From CAMTWZ01 sp041749075 (GTDB taxonomy: Bacteria; Bacteroidota; Rhodothermia; Balneolales; HLUCCA01): DNA of 64,000 bases. A program made the position numbers and the translations under genes. Below the pieces are notes generated by a model. The model saw only the letters and a program-made list of their open reading frames with translations. It made no database searches and was not told the DNA's origin. Positions 52,644-60,968 of this stretch are shown piece after piece. The stretch lies in NCBI GenBank assembly GCA_041749075.1, contig JBGTBY010000012.1:1-64000 (forward strand), in the 5' to 3' direction. The number at the start of each line of letters is the position of its first letter. Positions within the stretch are counted from its first letter, which is position 1.

Positions 52644-54489
52644 CGATATCCTCTTCCAAGCCATCGTCTATCTCACAGCGGCGATCATCTTCGTGCCGAT
52701 TGCCCAGCGCTTCGGACTTGGCTCCATCCTCGGCTACCTCCTCGCCGGCGTCGCCATCGGCCCATACGTGTTGGGTATCGTGGGCGACGAAGGACGAGAC
52801 ATCATGCAGGCCGCGCAGTTCGGGGTCGTCATGATGTTGTTCCTCGTTGGTTTGGAACTTAATCCCTCCACCTTCTGGCGCATGCGGCAATCGGTACTTG
52901 GTATGGGATCCATCCAAGTCGCCGGCACCACCCTTCTTTTAACCGGCGCCGGAATGGCCGTTGGTTTGGATTGGCGCGCATCGCTTGCCATCGGCCTCAC
53001 TCTATCCATGTCGTCTACCGCTATCATCCTGCAATCGTTCAATGAACGAGGTTTGATGGGAAGTACGGCGGCGAAATCCGGCTTCTCCGTATCGCTATTT
53101 CAAGACATCGCGTTTATACCCATCCTCGCCCTCCTCCCCCTGCTCGGCACCGCGGCCTTGGCCAACTCAGAGTCCGGCGACGGATGGACCGGCTCCGCGA
53201 TGATCATAGGTTCCGTGCTCGGCGTGGTCCTGTGCGGGAAGTTCCTCGTCGGTCCCGTGCTTCGCTACGTCGCCAGAACCCGCATCCGCGAACTGTTCAT
53301 CGGAACGGCCTTACTGCTGATCATCGCCATCGCCTGGGTGATGGAACAGGCCGGGCTGAGTCCAGCTCTGGGCACCTTCATGGCCGGTGTGGTTCTGGCC
53401 AACTCCGAGTTCAAGCACGAGCTGGAAAGCGACATCGATCCGTTCAAAGGATTATTGCTCGGCTTGTTCTTCATGGCCGTCGGCGCGTCGATCGATTTCG
53501 GCATCATCACATCCGATCCGCTGCGGATTCTTGGTATCACGGCAGCCGTCATCTCCATCAAAGCGATCGTGCTAGTTGCCATCGCACGGATCTGGGGTTT
53601 TGCTGTAGATCAAAGTTGGATGTTCGTCCTATCTGTGGCGCAAGTCGGTGAATTCGGATTCGTGTTGTTCGCGTATCTGAGTCAGATCGGCTTGCTTCCC
53701 ACATCCCTCATCGATTTGATGATGGCCGTCACAACACTGTCTATGGTGGCAGCACCATTGTTTTTGCTGGCCTACTTCAACCTCATCCATCCACGATATC
53801 AAAGCGCACCTAAACAGGAAAAAGATGCGGATGACATCGATGAACGGCATTCGGTCATCATCGCCGGATTCGGACATTTTGGCTCCACAATCGGCCGTTT
53901 TCTGCGCGCAAACCATGTGAATGCCACCATCCTTGATAATGATGCGGATCGGGTGGACATGCTTCGTAAACTCGGGTTCAACGTCTTTTATGGCGACGCA
54001 ACCCGTCACGATCTGTTGGAAGCCGCAGGAGCCGCATCCGCCAACATCATGATCGTCGCTTTCGACGATACCGAGCTCAACCACCGCTTGGTGAAGACCG
54101 TGAAAAAGTATTACCCGAATCTCGAGTTGTATGTGCGCACGAAAAACCGATTCACGGCCTATGAGTTGATGGATGAGGGATTGAATCACATTTACCGCGA
54201 AACTCTGCAAACATCGGTCAAGCTCGGGTCGGATGTGTTGACGGCACTGGGTCAGCGAGCGTACACGGTTTCTCGATCGGCTCAGAATTTCATCAAATAT
54301 GACGAATCGGCGATGATTGATCTCGCAAAAGAACGCGGAGATCAGAAAACCTACCTCGCATCGGCCAAGCGCCAAATTGAAATCCAAGAACAATTATTAA
54401 GCGATGATCGCAATTTCCTGATGAGTTCTGATGATCATGCTTGGGATTCGGAACCGATGGTCCGAAACGCGAGTAAGACACCTCCATGA
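52636..54489 (+). CDS. kefC: CPA2 cation:proton antiporter (KefB/KefC-type)
   Basis: A 617-residue inner-membrane antiporter. The membrane part (about residues 1-380, around 12 helices) includes GYLLAGVAIGPYVLG and GLSPALGTFMAGVVLANSEF, typical of Kef. A cytosolic TrkA-N/RCK domain begins near 404 (VIIAGFGHFGSTIGRFL) and binds NAD(H) or glutathione in relatives. It would export potassium and lower internal pH under electrophile stress. Assignment to KefB or KefC is not possible from sequence alone. The stop overlaps the amidohydrolase gene by 4 nt. Confidence 0.9.
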   Translation: MSSDILFQAIVYLTAAIIFVPIAQRFGLGSILGYLLAGVAIGPYVLGIVGDEGRDIMQAAQFGVVMMLFLVGLELNPSTFWRMRQSVLGMGSIQVAGTTLLLTGAGMAVGLDWRASLAIGLTLSMSSTAIILQSFNERGLMGSTAAKSGFSVSLFQDIAFIPILALLPLLGTAALANSESGDGWTGSAMIIGSVLGVVLCGKFLVGPVLRYVARTRIRELFIGTALLLIIAIAWVMEQAGLSPALGTFMAGVVLANSEFKHELESDIDPFKGLLLGLFFMAVGASIDFGIITSDPLRILGITAAVISIKAIVLVAIARIWGFAVDQSWMFVLSVAQVGEFGFVLFAYLSQIGLLPTSLIDLMMAVTTLSMVAAPLFLLAYFNLIHPRYQSAPKQEKDADDIDERHSVIIAGFGHFGSTIGRFLRANHVNATILDNDADRVDMLRKLGFNVFYGDATRHDLLEAAGAASANIMIVAFDDTELNHRLVKTVKKYYPNLELYVRTKNRFTAYELMDEGLNHIYRETLQTSVKLGSDVLTALGQRAYTVSRSAQNFIKYDESAMIDLAKERGDQKTYLASAKRQIEIQEQLLSDDRNFLMSSDDHAWDSEPMVRNASKTPP

Positions 54490-55652
54490 AACACACCTAT
54501 TTTGGCGCGATCCTCTTTTTCGCCGCCATCCAACCCGCACAATCGCAACCATATGTCCGGATCGAGCCCGGGCAACTTCCCATCATCCTGAGCGCTCCTC
54601 ATGGCGGATATCTGCTTCCAGCGGAAATCAAAGACCGCGCCTGCGCCGGGTGCACCCTCATCAGTGATTCCTTCACATTGGAATTGACTGATGAACTCTC
54701 CCGAGCGTTGTTCGACCTCACCGGGAAACGCCCGCATGTGGTGATCAATCTTCTGCATCGGGTCAAACTGGATGCCAATCGCGATTTGATGGATGGTGCG
54801 GATGGGGACCCGATATCCGAACTCGCCTGGCAAGACTATCATGATGCGATGTCGGAAGCGCAGACCAACGTGACCAATGATTTCGGGAAAGGCCTGGTGA
54901 TGGACATCCACGGACATGGTCACGACATCCAACGTCTCGAATTGGGTTATCTGCCGGACGAGGATGAACTCCGCGTGACGGATGAGGCGTTGAACACCTC
55001 TCGCGGCCACCGAAACACATTCAACTCGCTTGTGGCATCCAATCCGAACGGATATACGTTCGCGCAACTCATCCGTGGACCGAAGAGTCTTGGACAGTAC
55101 TTTGAGAACCGTGGTTATCCATCTGTACCAAGCGAAATAACTCCATTTCCGCTAGTCGATGAGCCCTACTTCGCCGGCGGCTACATCACGCAGGAATATG
55201 GATCCAGGCATGGTGGAACCATTGATGCGGTGCAGGTGGAAGCCAATCGTCACGGCGTGCGTCATACGGCAGACCAGCGTCGTGCGTTTGCAGATTCAAC
55301 TGCGGTGATCCTTGCGGAGTTTTTCGCGCATCATTATGGCATCGATCTGATGGCCATCGGAACATCCATCGATAAAGATAAATCGCCGATGACGTTTGAA
55401 TTGGCACAGAATGTTCCGAATCCGTTTAATCCGAAAACGGTGATCAGATATCGGAAATCAGAGAATGGAAGAACCCGACTCACCATTTATGATATCCTTG
55501 GAAGGGAAATAGCCGTGTTGGTGGATGGTGTTCAATCGGCGGGTGAGCATCAGGTCGATTTTGATGCCTCGAAACTGGCGTCAGGAATGTATCTGTACCG
55601 GTTGGTGACTCCATCCGGATCGATCACCAAAAAAATGCATCTTGTCAAATGA
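54486..55652 (+). CDS. N-formylglutamate amidohydrolase-like protein with T9SS sorting domain
   Basis: A 388-residue exported protein: signal peptide (about 1-20), a zinc amidohydrolase domain of the N-formylglutamate amidohydrolase family (about 25-295) and a C-terminal T9SS sorting domain (about 305-388, AQNVPNPFNPKTV, GMYLYRL, KKMHLVK). Active-site candidates are SAPHGGYLLP, NRDLMDGADG and MDIHGHGHD. Family members cleave N-acyl amino acids or, for some, peptidoglycan stem links; here the enzyme should act outside the cell. The ATG overlaps the Kef antiporter stop. Location in a potassium-efflux operon is unexplained. Confidence 0.8.
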   Translation: MKHTYFGAILFFAAIQPAQSQPYVRIEPGQLPIILSAPHGGYLLPAEIKDRACAGCTLISDSFTLELTDELSRALFDLTGKRPHVVINLLHRVKLDANRDLMDGADGDPISELAWQDYHDAMSEAQTNVTNDFGKGLVMDIHGHGHDIQRLELGYLPDEDELRVTDEALNTSRGHRNTFNSLVASNPNGYTFAQLIRGPKSLGQYFENRGYPSVPSEITPFPLVDEPYFAGGYITQEYGSRHGGTIDAVQVEANRHGVRHTADQRRAFADSTAVILAEFFAHHYGIDLMAIGTSIDKDKSPMTFELAQNVPNPFNPKTVIRYRKSENGRTRLTIYDILGREIAVLVDGVQSAGEHQVDFDASKLASGMYLYRLVTPSGSITKKMHLVK

Positions 55653-55672
55653 TCGGATTGCCCGTATCTTTG
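55642..55672 (+). promoter_or_regulatory. consensus Bacteroidota promoter of tRNA-Arg
   Basis: TTG (55642-55644), a 20-nt spacer, then TATCTTTG (55665-55672), a perfect match to TTG-N20-TAnnTTTG. The mature tRNA starts 19 nt downstream. It overlaps the 3' end of the amidohydrolase gene. Confidence 0.85.
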
Positions 55673-55690
55673 CAATCTATTTGAAAACAT

Positions 55691-55767
55691 GCGCCCGTAG
55701 CTCAATTGGATAGAGCATCTGACTACGAATCAGAAGGTTTGGGGTTCAAATCCCTACGGGCGTACCA
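55691..55767 (+). tRNA. tRNA-Arg (ACG)
   Basis: A 77-nt cloverleaf. The acceptor GCGCCCG pairs with CGGGCGT, the anticodon stem-loop TCTGACTACGAATCAGA gives anticodon ACG, the T arm is GGGTTCAAATCCC, and CCA is encoded (55765-55767). Confidence 0.96.
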
Positions 55768-55777
55768 CATAACTACC

Positions 55778-55814
55778 AAGGCCTCGGGGATGAAACTCCG
55801 GGGCTTTCTTGTTT
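55778..55814 (+). terminator. terminator of tRNA-Arg
   Basis: AAGGCCTCGGGG pairs with CTCCGGGGCTTT (12 bp with G-T wobbles) around ATGAAA and continues into CTTGTTT. It begins 11 nt after the CCA end. Confidence 0.8.
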
Positions 55815-55819
55815 AGAGT

Positions 55820-55915
55820 GTAGAAACGTAGAAATGTGAAAGCGTAGAAGCGTGAAAGCGTAGAAGCGTGAAAGCGTGAAAGCGTGAAAGTGTAGACGTG
55901 TAAATGCGTAGAAGC
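55820..55915. repeat. 12-unit 8-nt tandem array
   Basis: Units: GTAGAAAC, GTAGAAAT, GTGAAAGC, GTAGAAGC, GTGAAAGC, GTAGAAGC, GTGAAAGC, GTGAAAGC, GTGAAAGT, GTAGACGT, GTAAATGC, GTAGAAGC. Strict 8-nt phase over 96 nt. It lies between the tRNA-Arg terminator and the minus-strand terminator of the next gene. Confidence 0.88.
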
Positions 55916-55917
55916 AT

Positions 55918-55950
55918 AAAAAAAGGCTTCGGGTGTTAAATCCGAAGCCT
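55918..55950 (-). terminator. terminator of the five-module surface protein gene
   Basis: On the minus strand AGGCTTCGG and CCGAAGCCT form a perfect 9-bp stem with a 9-nt loop, followed by a tract of seven T. It is reached after the heptamer array 55956-56011. Confidence 0.88.
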
Positions 55951-55955
55951 CTTCA

Positions 55956-56011
55956 CAGCATCTAGCATTCAGCATTCAGCATTCAGCTTCTTGCATCCTG
56001 CATCCCGCTTC
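55956..56011 (-). repeat. 8-unit 7-nt array (GAWGCNN) in a 3' untranslated region
   Basis: Read with the gene (minus strand): GAAGCGG, GATGCAG, GATGCAA, GAAGCTG, AATGCTG, AATGCTG, AATGCTA, GATGCTG. It starts 2 nt after the stop codon and ends 5 nt before the terminator stem. Same unit, orientation and position as the ahcY array at 36011-36101. Confidence 0.88.
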
Positions 56012-56013
56012 TA

Positions 56014-58857
56014 TTATTTCACAAGCAGCATCTTGCCAGTCAATGTTTTCGAGCCTGATTGCAAGCGGTACATGTACACGCCAGAGGTCAGGTTCGTCGC
56101 ATCGAAGGTGACCGTATAGGAGCCTGCCGATTGGTTCTGATTAACCAAGACCGCGACTTCGCGTCCGAGCAGATCATACACTTTTAGGCTCACATCACCG
56201 GAAACCGATAACTGATAACCGATAACCGTAGATGGGTTGAACGGATTCGGATAGTTCTGGCTCAGTGCGATTCCACCTGGAATGTCTTCCGAGACACGAT
56301 CCACACTTACACCAGCCACATTGGAGATCTCATCCACATAGAACGTGAAGTTGGCCGAACCATCACCCATTGTTCCCAACTCGAAAATCAATACGATTTT
56401 CTGGAAGACGTGAGCCGGATTGGCATGGCTCATATCGAAGCTGAGCTCTATCCATTGATTTGCGACACCAATGACTTTTTCGAGTTCGACATTTTGCCCG
56501 CCGTCGGTATTCCCCTCCAGTTTGAACAGAAGTTTTGCATCAGCACGAGGCGACCACACTTTGACCTTGAAGGTCTTGTTTGTCATGTTGATCGGTTCTC
56601 CCATCCGGAACCAAGAACCGCCCCAAGGTTGGCCAGCGCCTTTAACCATGCGTGCAACAAAATCGGATGTGTTGATGCCGGATTTGTTTGGATTCGCGAC
56701 TCTTGTAAGCACACCACCGTCGAAGTTGTTGAATGTCGTCGCCCAAGGTATGTCCGAATTCTCAAACGATACCGGGAACAACACTGGAGGAGGTGGTGGT
56801 GTTTCAGCCACAACTTGACGGATATTGTCAACATAGTAGGTGAAGTTCGCGCTACCATCGCCAACCGTTCCGTTATCGAAAATCATCACGATTTTACGAT
56901 ACTCATTCGTAGCACTGGAGCCAGTGAAATCGAATGTGAGTTCGGTCCAGGCATTGGCCACACCGACTACTTTCTCTTGTTCCACATTGATGCCGCCATT
57001 GCTTTCATTCTCAAGCTTGAAGAGCATCTTGGCATCCGCACGTGGGGACCAGACCAACACTTTGAAGACCGATTTACCGGCCGACAGGTTGAAGTTGGCC
57101 GACAATGGGAAGAACGCGCCACCCCAAGGATCGCCCGCATTCTTAACCATCCGGAAGACATTGTTACTGGTGTTCAAGCCCGATTTGTCGGGGTTTTCGA
57201 TTCTCGACAGAACGCCACCACTGAAACCAGTGAACAGGGTTTCCCAATTGATTCCGGGTTCTTCGGCTGTAACTGGGAATACCAACTCTGGTGTTGGAGG
57301 CACAACCGCTTCACCATGAACGATGTTGTCGAGATAGAACGTGTAGTTGGCACTACCGTCACCAGCGGTTCCCAAGTCGAAAATTAAAACGACTTTGCTG
57401 TATACATTAGCCGTGTTGACCGTTGAAAAATCAAACGTCACTTCCGTCCAAGCGTTTGCAACGCCAATGGTCTGTTCATTTTCATGAGCGATGCCGCCAT
57501 TGGTCGCGTTCTCCACTTTGAACAATAGTTTCGCATCTGCACGTGGCGACCAGACGAGGACTTTGAACTCCTTAACGGTTGTGAAATCAATCGGATCGTT
57601 CATCGGAATGACCGAACCACCCCAGACTTGACCTGCACTTTTCACCATTCTCACAACCTGGTTGCTTGTATTCAGGCCGGTTTTGTGTGGATTTTCAACC
57701 CGGGTAAGCATGCCGCCATCGAAGTTGCTGAACAAATCATTCCATGGGATATTATTTTGTTCAAATGAGATCGGGAATGTGATCGGTGGTGGTGGTGGTG
57801 GTGGCGCAGATGCGGTTTGATTGATGTCATCCACATAGAATGTGAAGTTGGCGCTTCCATCACCCATGGTACCTAGGTCGAAAATCAAGACGATTTTCTT
57901 ATAGGTGTTCGTGCGGTTAGCGGCGGAAAAGTCATAGGTCAGTTCGACCCACTCATTCGCTACCGTAATATCGCGCGATTGTTCGAAAGCGATGGAGCCT
58001 GTTGTCTCATTTTCAATTTTAAACAACAATTTTGCACCTGAACGGGGCGACCACACTTTTAATTTGAATTCGGTAGACACATTCAGATCAATGTTCGAAT
58101 TCATCGGGAAGAACGCTCCTGCCCATGGCTGACCAGCACCTTTCACCATTCTCAATACGTTGTCGCTTGTATTGATACCCGTTTTGGATGGGTTCCCAAC
58201 ACGAGTCAGTTCACCACCATCAAAACCGGTGACTATAGCTGCCCAATCGATGGACGCATTTTCCATGGTTACGGGGAATGTTGGACCCGCTGGAGCCGCT
58301 GCCCCTGCACCGAACGCCATATCATCCCAAAAGTAGATTTTTTCCCCGGCAACAGCGCCAGTCACTCCGAAGTTGAAAAAAATCGATGCCTTGTTGTAGC
58401 TGCTGGCCAAATTCAACGCAGCGGTTCCGGCGGCGTGATTCGCAAAATCAAACACCAAGGTTTGCCATCCGCTGGCAACGGTGACGGTTGCTTCCGTCTC
58501 CACACTAACTTGTGGCACCCCGGCTTGCTCCACTTTCAAACGGACCTTGATGCCCGCGTCTGGAGACCAGACTCGAACCGACATCCTGGTATTCGTTGCA
58601 GTGAAAGGAATTTTCGTACCAAAGCCGATAACCCCACCAACGGTGGTTCCACCCCAAGTCTCGGCACCCGCCGCTTTGACCGTGCGGGCAACCATATTAT
58701 TTGGGTTGGTCGGATCTACGACGATAGAGGACGTGGTCCCTCCAAAATCGGTAAGACCGTAGCTCGAGGGGGTTCCCTCAAAATCTACGGGCAGCGAAAG
58801 CTGCGCGAATGCCGCTTGACCAACAAGCAGCATGGCGAGTAGTAATATTGTTCTCAT
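56014..58857 (-). CDS. T9SS-exported protein with five beta-sandwich modules
   Basis: A 947-residue secreted protein: signal peptide (RTILLLAMLLVGQAAFAQ), a divergent first module (about 20-190), four close modules of about 155 residues (about 194-350, 360-515, 520-680, 685-845) separated by proline-rich linkers, and a T9SS sorting domain (about 865-947, LSQNYPNPFNPSTV). Each module repeats patterns such as WSPRADAKLLFK, GGxxxxPM and GDGSANFTFYVDDI, resembling carbohydrate-binding jelly-roll domains. No catalytic domain is present. Binding of extracellular polysaccharide is inference. Start ATG at 58857 opens the signal peptide. Confidence 0.82.
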   Translation of the reverse strand: MRTILLLAMLLVGQAAFAQLSLPVDFEGTPSSYGLTDFGGTTSSIVVDPTNPNNMVARTVKAAGAETWGGTTVGGVIGFGTKIPFTATNTRMSVRVWSPDAGIKVRLKVEQAGVPQVSVETEATVTVASGWQTLVFDFANHAAGTAALNLASSYNKASIFFNFGVTGAVAGEKIYFWDDMAFGAGAAAPAGPTFPVTMENASIDWAAIVTGFDGGELTRVGNPSKTGINTSDNVLRMVKGAGQPWAGAFFPMNSNIDLNVSTEFKLKVWSPRSGAKLLFKIENETTGSIAFEQSRDITVANEWVELTYDFSAANRTNTYKKIVLIFDLGTMGDGSANFTFYVDDINQTASAPPPPPPPITFPISFEQNNIPWNDLFSNFDGGMLTRVENPHKTGLNTSNQVVRMVKSAGQVWGGSVIPMNDPIDFTTVKEFKVLVWSPRADAKLLFKVENATNGGIAHENEQTIGVANAWTEVTFDFSTVNTANVYSKVVLIFDLGTAGDGSANYTFYLDNIVHGEAVVPPTPELVFPVTAEEPGINWETLFTGFSGGVLSRIENPDKSGLNTSNNVFRMVKNAGDPWGGAFFPLSANFNLSAGKSVFKVLVWSPRADAKMLFKLENESNGGINVEQEKVVGVANAWTELTFDFTGSSATNEYRKIVMIFDNGTVGDGSANFTYYVDNIRQVVAETPPPPPVLFPVSFENSDIPWATTFNNFDGGVLTRVANPNKSGINTSDFVARMVKGAGQPWGGSWFRMGEPINMTNKTFKVKVWSPRADAKLLFKLEGNTDGGQNVELEKVIGVANQWIELSFDMSHANPAHVFQKIVLIFELGTMGDGSANFTFYVDEISNVAGVSVDRVSEDIPGGIALSQNYPNPFNPSTVIGYQLSVSGDVSLKVYDLLGREVAVLVNQNQSAGSYTVTFDATNLTSGVYMYRLQSGSKTLTGKMLLVK

Positions 58858-58984
58858 TCTATTGATATTTAAGTATTGGAAAAAACGTCGTTGGTGAGGT
58901 TCTGGCAATCACCATTCTGGCACGTTAACGGATTCCAAAGACTAATGCAAATTTTTCTACATATCGTGCAAAAAAATTGCACAC

Positions 58985-59836
58985 TTACTTCAGAACCGCT
59001 CTCAGCTCTCGAAAAACCGCTTCCCGAGCCTTTGTTTCTGTCATAATTTCGTCTAGTGCCTCGGGATGATCCAACAGCCCTTTGCAGGTCACAACGCCTT
59101 TGTTCAATACCCATTCCACCTGTTTCTTCGACAACGTATGAAGGACCGTTATGGGCAAAATTCCGGTGGATCGGATGAGGCCTAACAACCCGTTTCCGGA
59201 TGGATAATCCCACGACATCAAATGCATCTGTTCACATTCTCCATACAACTCGGCGTCTGCCGTGAACTTGCTGTTGGTCACAAGCCAACCTTGGTACCCT
59301 GTTATGGAATCGTTCGGATGATCGGCCGCATACCGTGCAAATAGATCCCTGACACGACTATGCACATACATCGCCACCTTCACATCGATTTTGGATCCGG
59401 GCTCATTCCTGAATTTGCATTCGGTGAAACGCACCGCGCCATCCTTCATGGCAAACACGTCTACTTCATGGTTCACACATCGTCCGGGCATCACGATTCC
59501 AACGCGTGTATCCCAACCTTGTGCCTCAAACAACGACCCCACGAACCGTTCGAAGGGATAACCGCTTGGGCCGAGCGCCATCACCGCCGATTTCAGATTG
59601 TATTGGGATGCGGCTGGCACATCCGACTTCCTTAATTGCTGAAATGCACGGCGATAGATCGTCCTCGTGCTTATGCCATCGGTCAACTCCGCTTCGATAT
59701 GCCTGACCACATCCAGGATGGAGGTATCGTCAGCGCCCGATCGATTCAGGCTTTGAATCAGCTTTTCCCTACTATACACATCCGAATCGCCGGATGCTTT
59801 GGTGATGCGGATATCAGGCGGCTCAGTACTGCGCAT
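58985..59836 (-). CDS. ATP-cone plus PD-(D/E)XK nuclease-like protein
   Basis: A 283-residue protein. The N-terminal part (about 5-85; DIRITKASGDSDVYSREKLI, then LIQSLNRSGADD) resembles an ATP-cone, a nucleotide-sensing domain known from NrdR and ribonucleotide reductases. The middle part resembles a restriction-endonuclease-like core: FERFVGSLFEAQGW, Asp126 in NHEVDVFA, and Glu139-Cys-Lys141 in RFTECKF, i.e. an E...D...ExK arrangement. No methylase or other restriction partner is nearby. It overlaps the TPR lipoprotein gene by 14 nt. A nucleotide-gated DNA repair or defence nuclease is a possibility only. Confidence 0.72.
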   Translation of the reverse strand: MRSTEPPDIRITKASGDSDVYSREKLIQSLNRSGADDTSILDVVRHIEAELTDGISTRTIYRRAFQQLRKSDVPAASQYNLKSAVMALGPSGYPFERFVGSLFEAQGWDTRVGIVMPGRCVNHEVDVFAMKDGAVRFTECKFRNEPGSKIDVKVAMYVHSRVRDLFARYAADHPNDSITGYQGWLVTNSKFTADAELYGECEQMHLMSWDYPSGNGLLGLIRSTGILPITVLHTLSKKQVEWVLNKGVVTCKGLLDHPEALDEIMTETKAREAVFRELRAVLK

Positions 59837-60968
59837 AAAACCGCCGGATGCGATCACTCACATTTTGAAAGATGGGCAGGGTGAATTCCTCGAAAATATG
59901 GGTGTCTGGAGGAGGTGGCATATCGCGTAGTGCGGCCAATTCCTTCTGTTTCGGGGAGAGTGCGCGTTCGTCGCCGTTGAAACTGGCCCATTCATGTCGC
60001 CATTGATATTCGCCGACAAACCGTTGTTGCAGAATGATGCGACCCGTTTCGGCGTCGGATATCACAAACAGCAATTGTCCGTCGCCCATGATGGTTTTCG
60101 CATAGGCCGTGTATTTGGCCGTCACCTTGCCATACACAGGGACGGTTTCTCCTCCGATCCTTCCATCTCCGATTTTCACACTATCCTTACTTGTGAGCTC
60201 GGTGGTGTTGGATTCGAGAAGCGTATTTCCGACCCGGAAGGATTCAAAGGTCATATCGATATGATGATCGATGAAATCCGGCCGCTGGCGGCGCACTTCC
60301 TCTTCCGAATAAAAGCGGACATATCGGTTCGCCGTCCGATTCGACACCACTTCGATCAATTTCTGCTCGAATTCGGTTTGAATGCCCTCATAACTCCGTT
60401 GTTGTACCGGCATGTTGCGAATCACCACGTGCAAAGTGGCTCGATTCAGGGCGACCTCCATCTGCTGGCGCACATCTTTGTAATCTTGCTCAAATTGCTC
60501 AGCCTGCATGAAGTGCTCCATAGCATGTTTTGCGCTTTCTCGTGTGGTACCAGACAATTCCGACATCCCCATCTGATACCGGACCTCGGCCGCGTTCAAC
60601 CTCGCCTCATTCCATTCATCTATATACAGATTCCGGCTCGGCAGAAGATCGTCGCATACCGGGCAACGATCCAAGCGCTGATGCAGCAGATTAAGGCGGT
60701 TATACGCTCTCACTATCGGTTCCCAACGCAAGGGATCCTCAATGCGCTCATAAGCCTCGATGGTCGACAAATTGGCTTCCACCGCTTTCTGATACGAATC
60801 CACCAATAGTGCTCTGGCTTTGCTGTCGTTCGGCTTATCCCTCAGTTTTTGAATGCTGAGGCGAACGGCTTCCTCATAATTGCCATTATTGAAGGCTTTC
60901 TGAGCGGAGTTGCACGAGATCAACCAGAGGGATGCTAGCAGGATGAGAGTCGATTTCAAGGTATTCAT
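59823..60968 (-). CDS. TPR-like repeat lipoprotein
   Basis: A 381-residue lipoprotein (signal ASLWLISCNSA). The N-terminal region has helical, TPR-like units: AFNNGNYEEAVRLSIQKL, SKARALLVDSYQKAVEAN. Similar proteins are common in Bacteroidota envelopes. A C-P-V-C pair (RCPVCDDLLPS) around residue 102 is noteworthy. The C-terminal beta-rich region is unassigned. The start overlaps the mscS stop by 4 nt. Confidence 0.75.
   Translation of the reverse strand: MNTLKSTLILLASLWLISCNSAQKAFNNGNYEEAVRLSIQKLRDKPNDSKARALLVDSYQKAVEANLSTIEAYERIEDPLRWEPIVRAYNRLNLLHQRLDRCPVCDDLLPSRNLYIDEWNEARLNAAEVRYQMGMSELSGTTRESAKHAMEHFMQAEQFEQDYKDVRQQMEVALNRATLHVVIRNMPVQQRSYEGIQTEFEQKLIEVVSNRTANRYVRFYSEEEVRRQRPDFIDHHIDMTFESFRVGNTLLESNTTELTSKDSVKIGDGRIGGETVPVYGKVTAKYTAYAKTIMGDGQLLFVISDAETGRIILQQRFVGEYQWRHEWASFNGDERALSPKQKELAALRDMPPPPDTHIFEEFTLPIFQNVSDRIRRFYAQY

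Noticed and set aside
53629..54393. 254-residue open frame antisense to the Kef antiporter
   Set aside because: The plus strand encodes the conserved TrkA-N domain; the antisense frame has no recognisable features.
56410..57387. 325-residue open frame on the plus strand inside the five-module gene
   Set aside because: It arises from the antisense of repeated modules; no family resemblance and no promoter.
57785..57805. GGT microsatellite
   Set aside because: It encodes a proline-rich linker between modules of the surface protein and is explained by that.
58966..58982. Hairpin GTGCAA/TTGCAC as a terminator of the nuclease gene
   Set aside because: Only a 6-bp stem with an A/T loop and no T tract after it; kept as an unproven palindrome.
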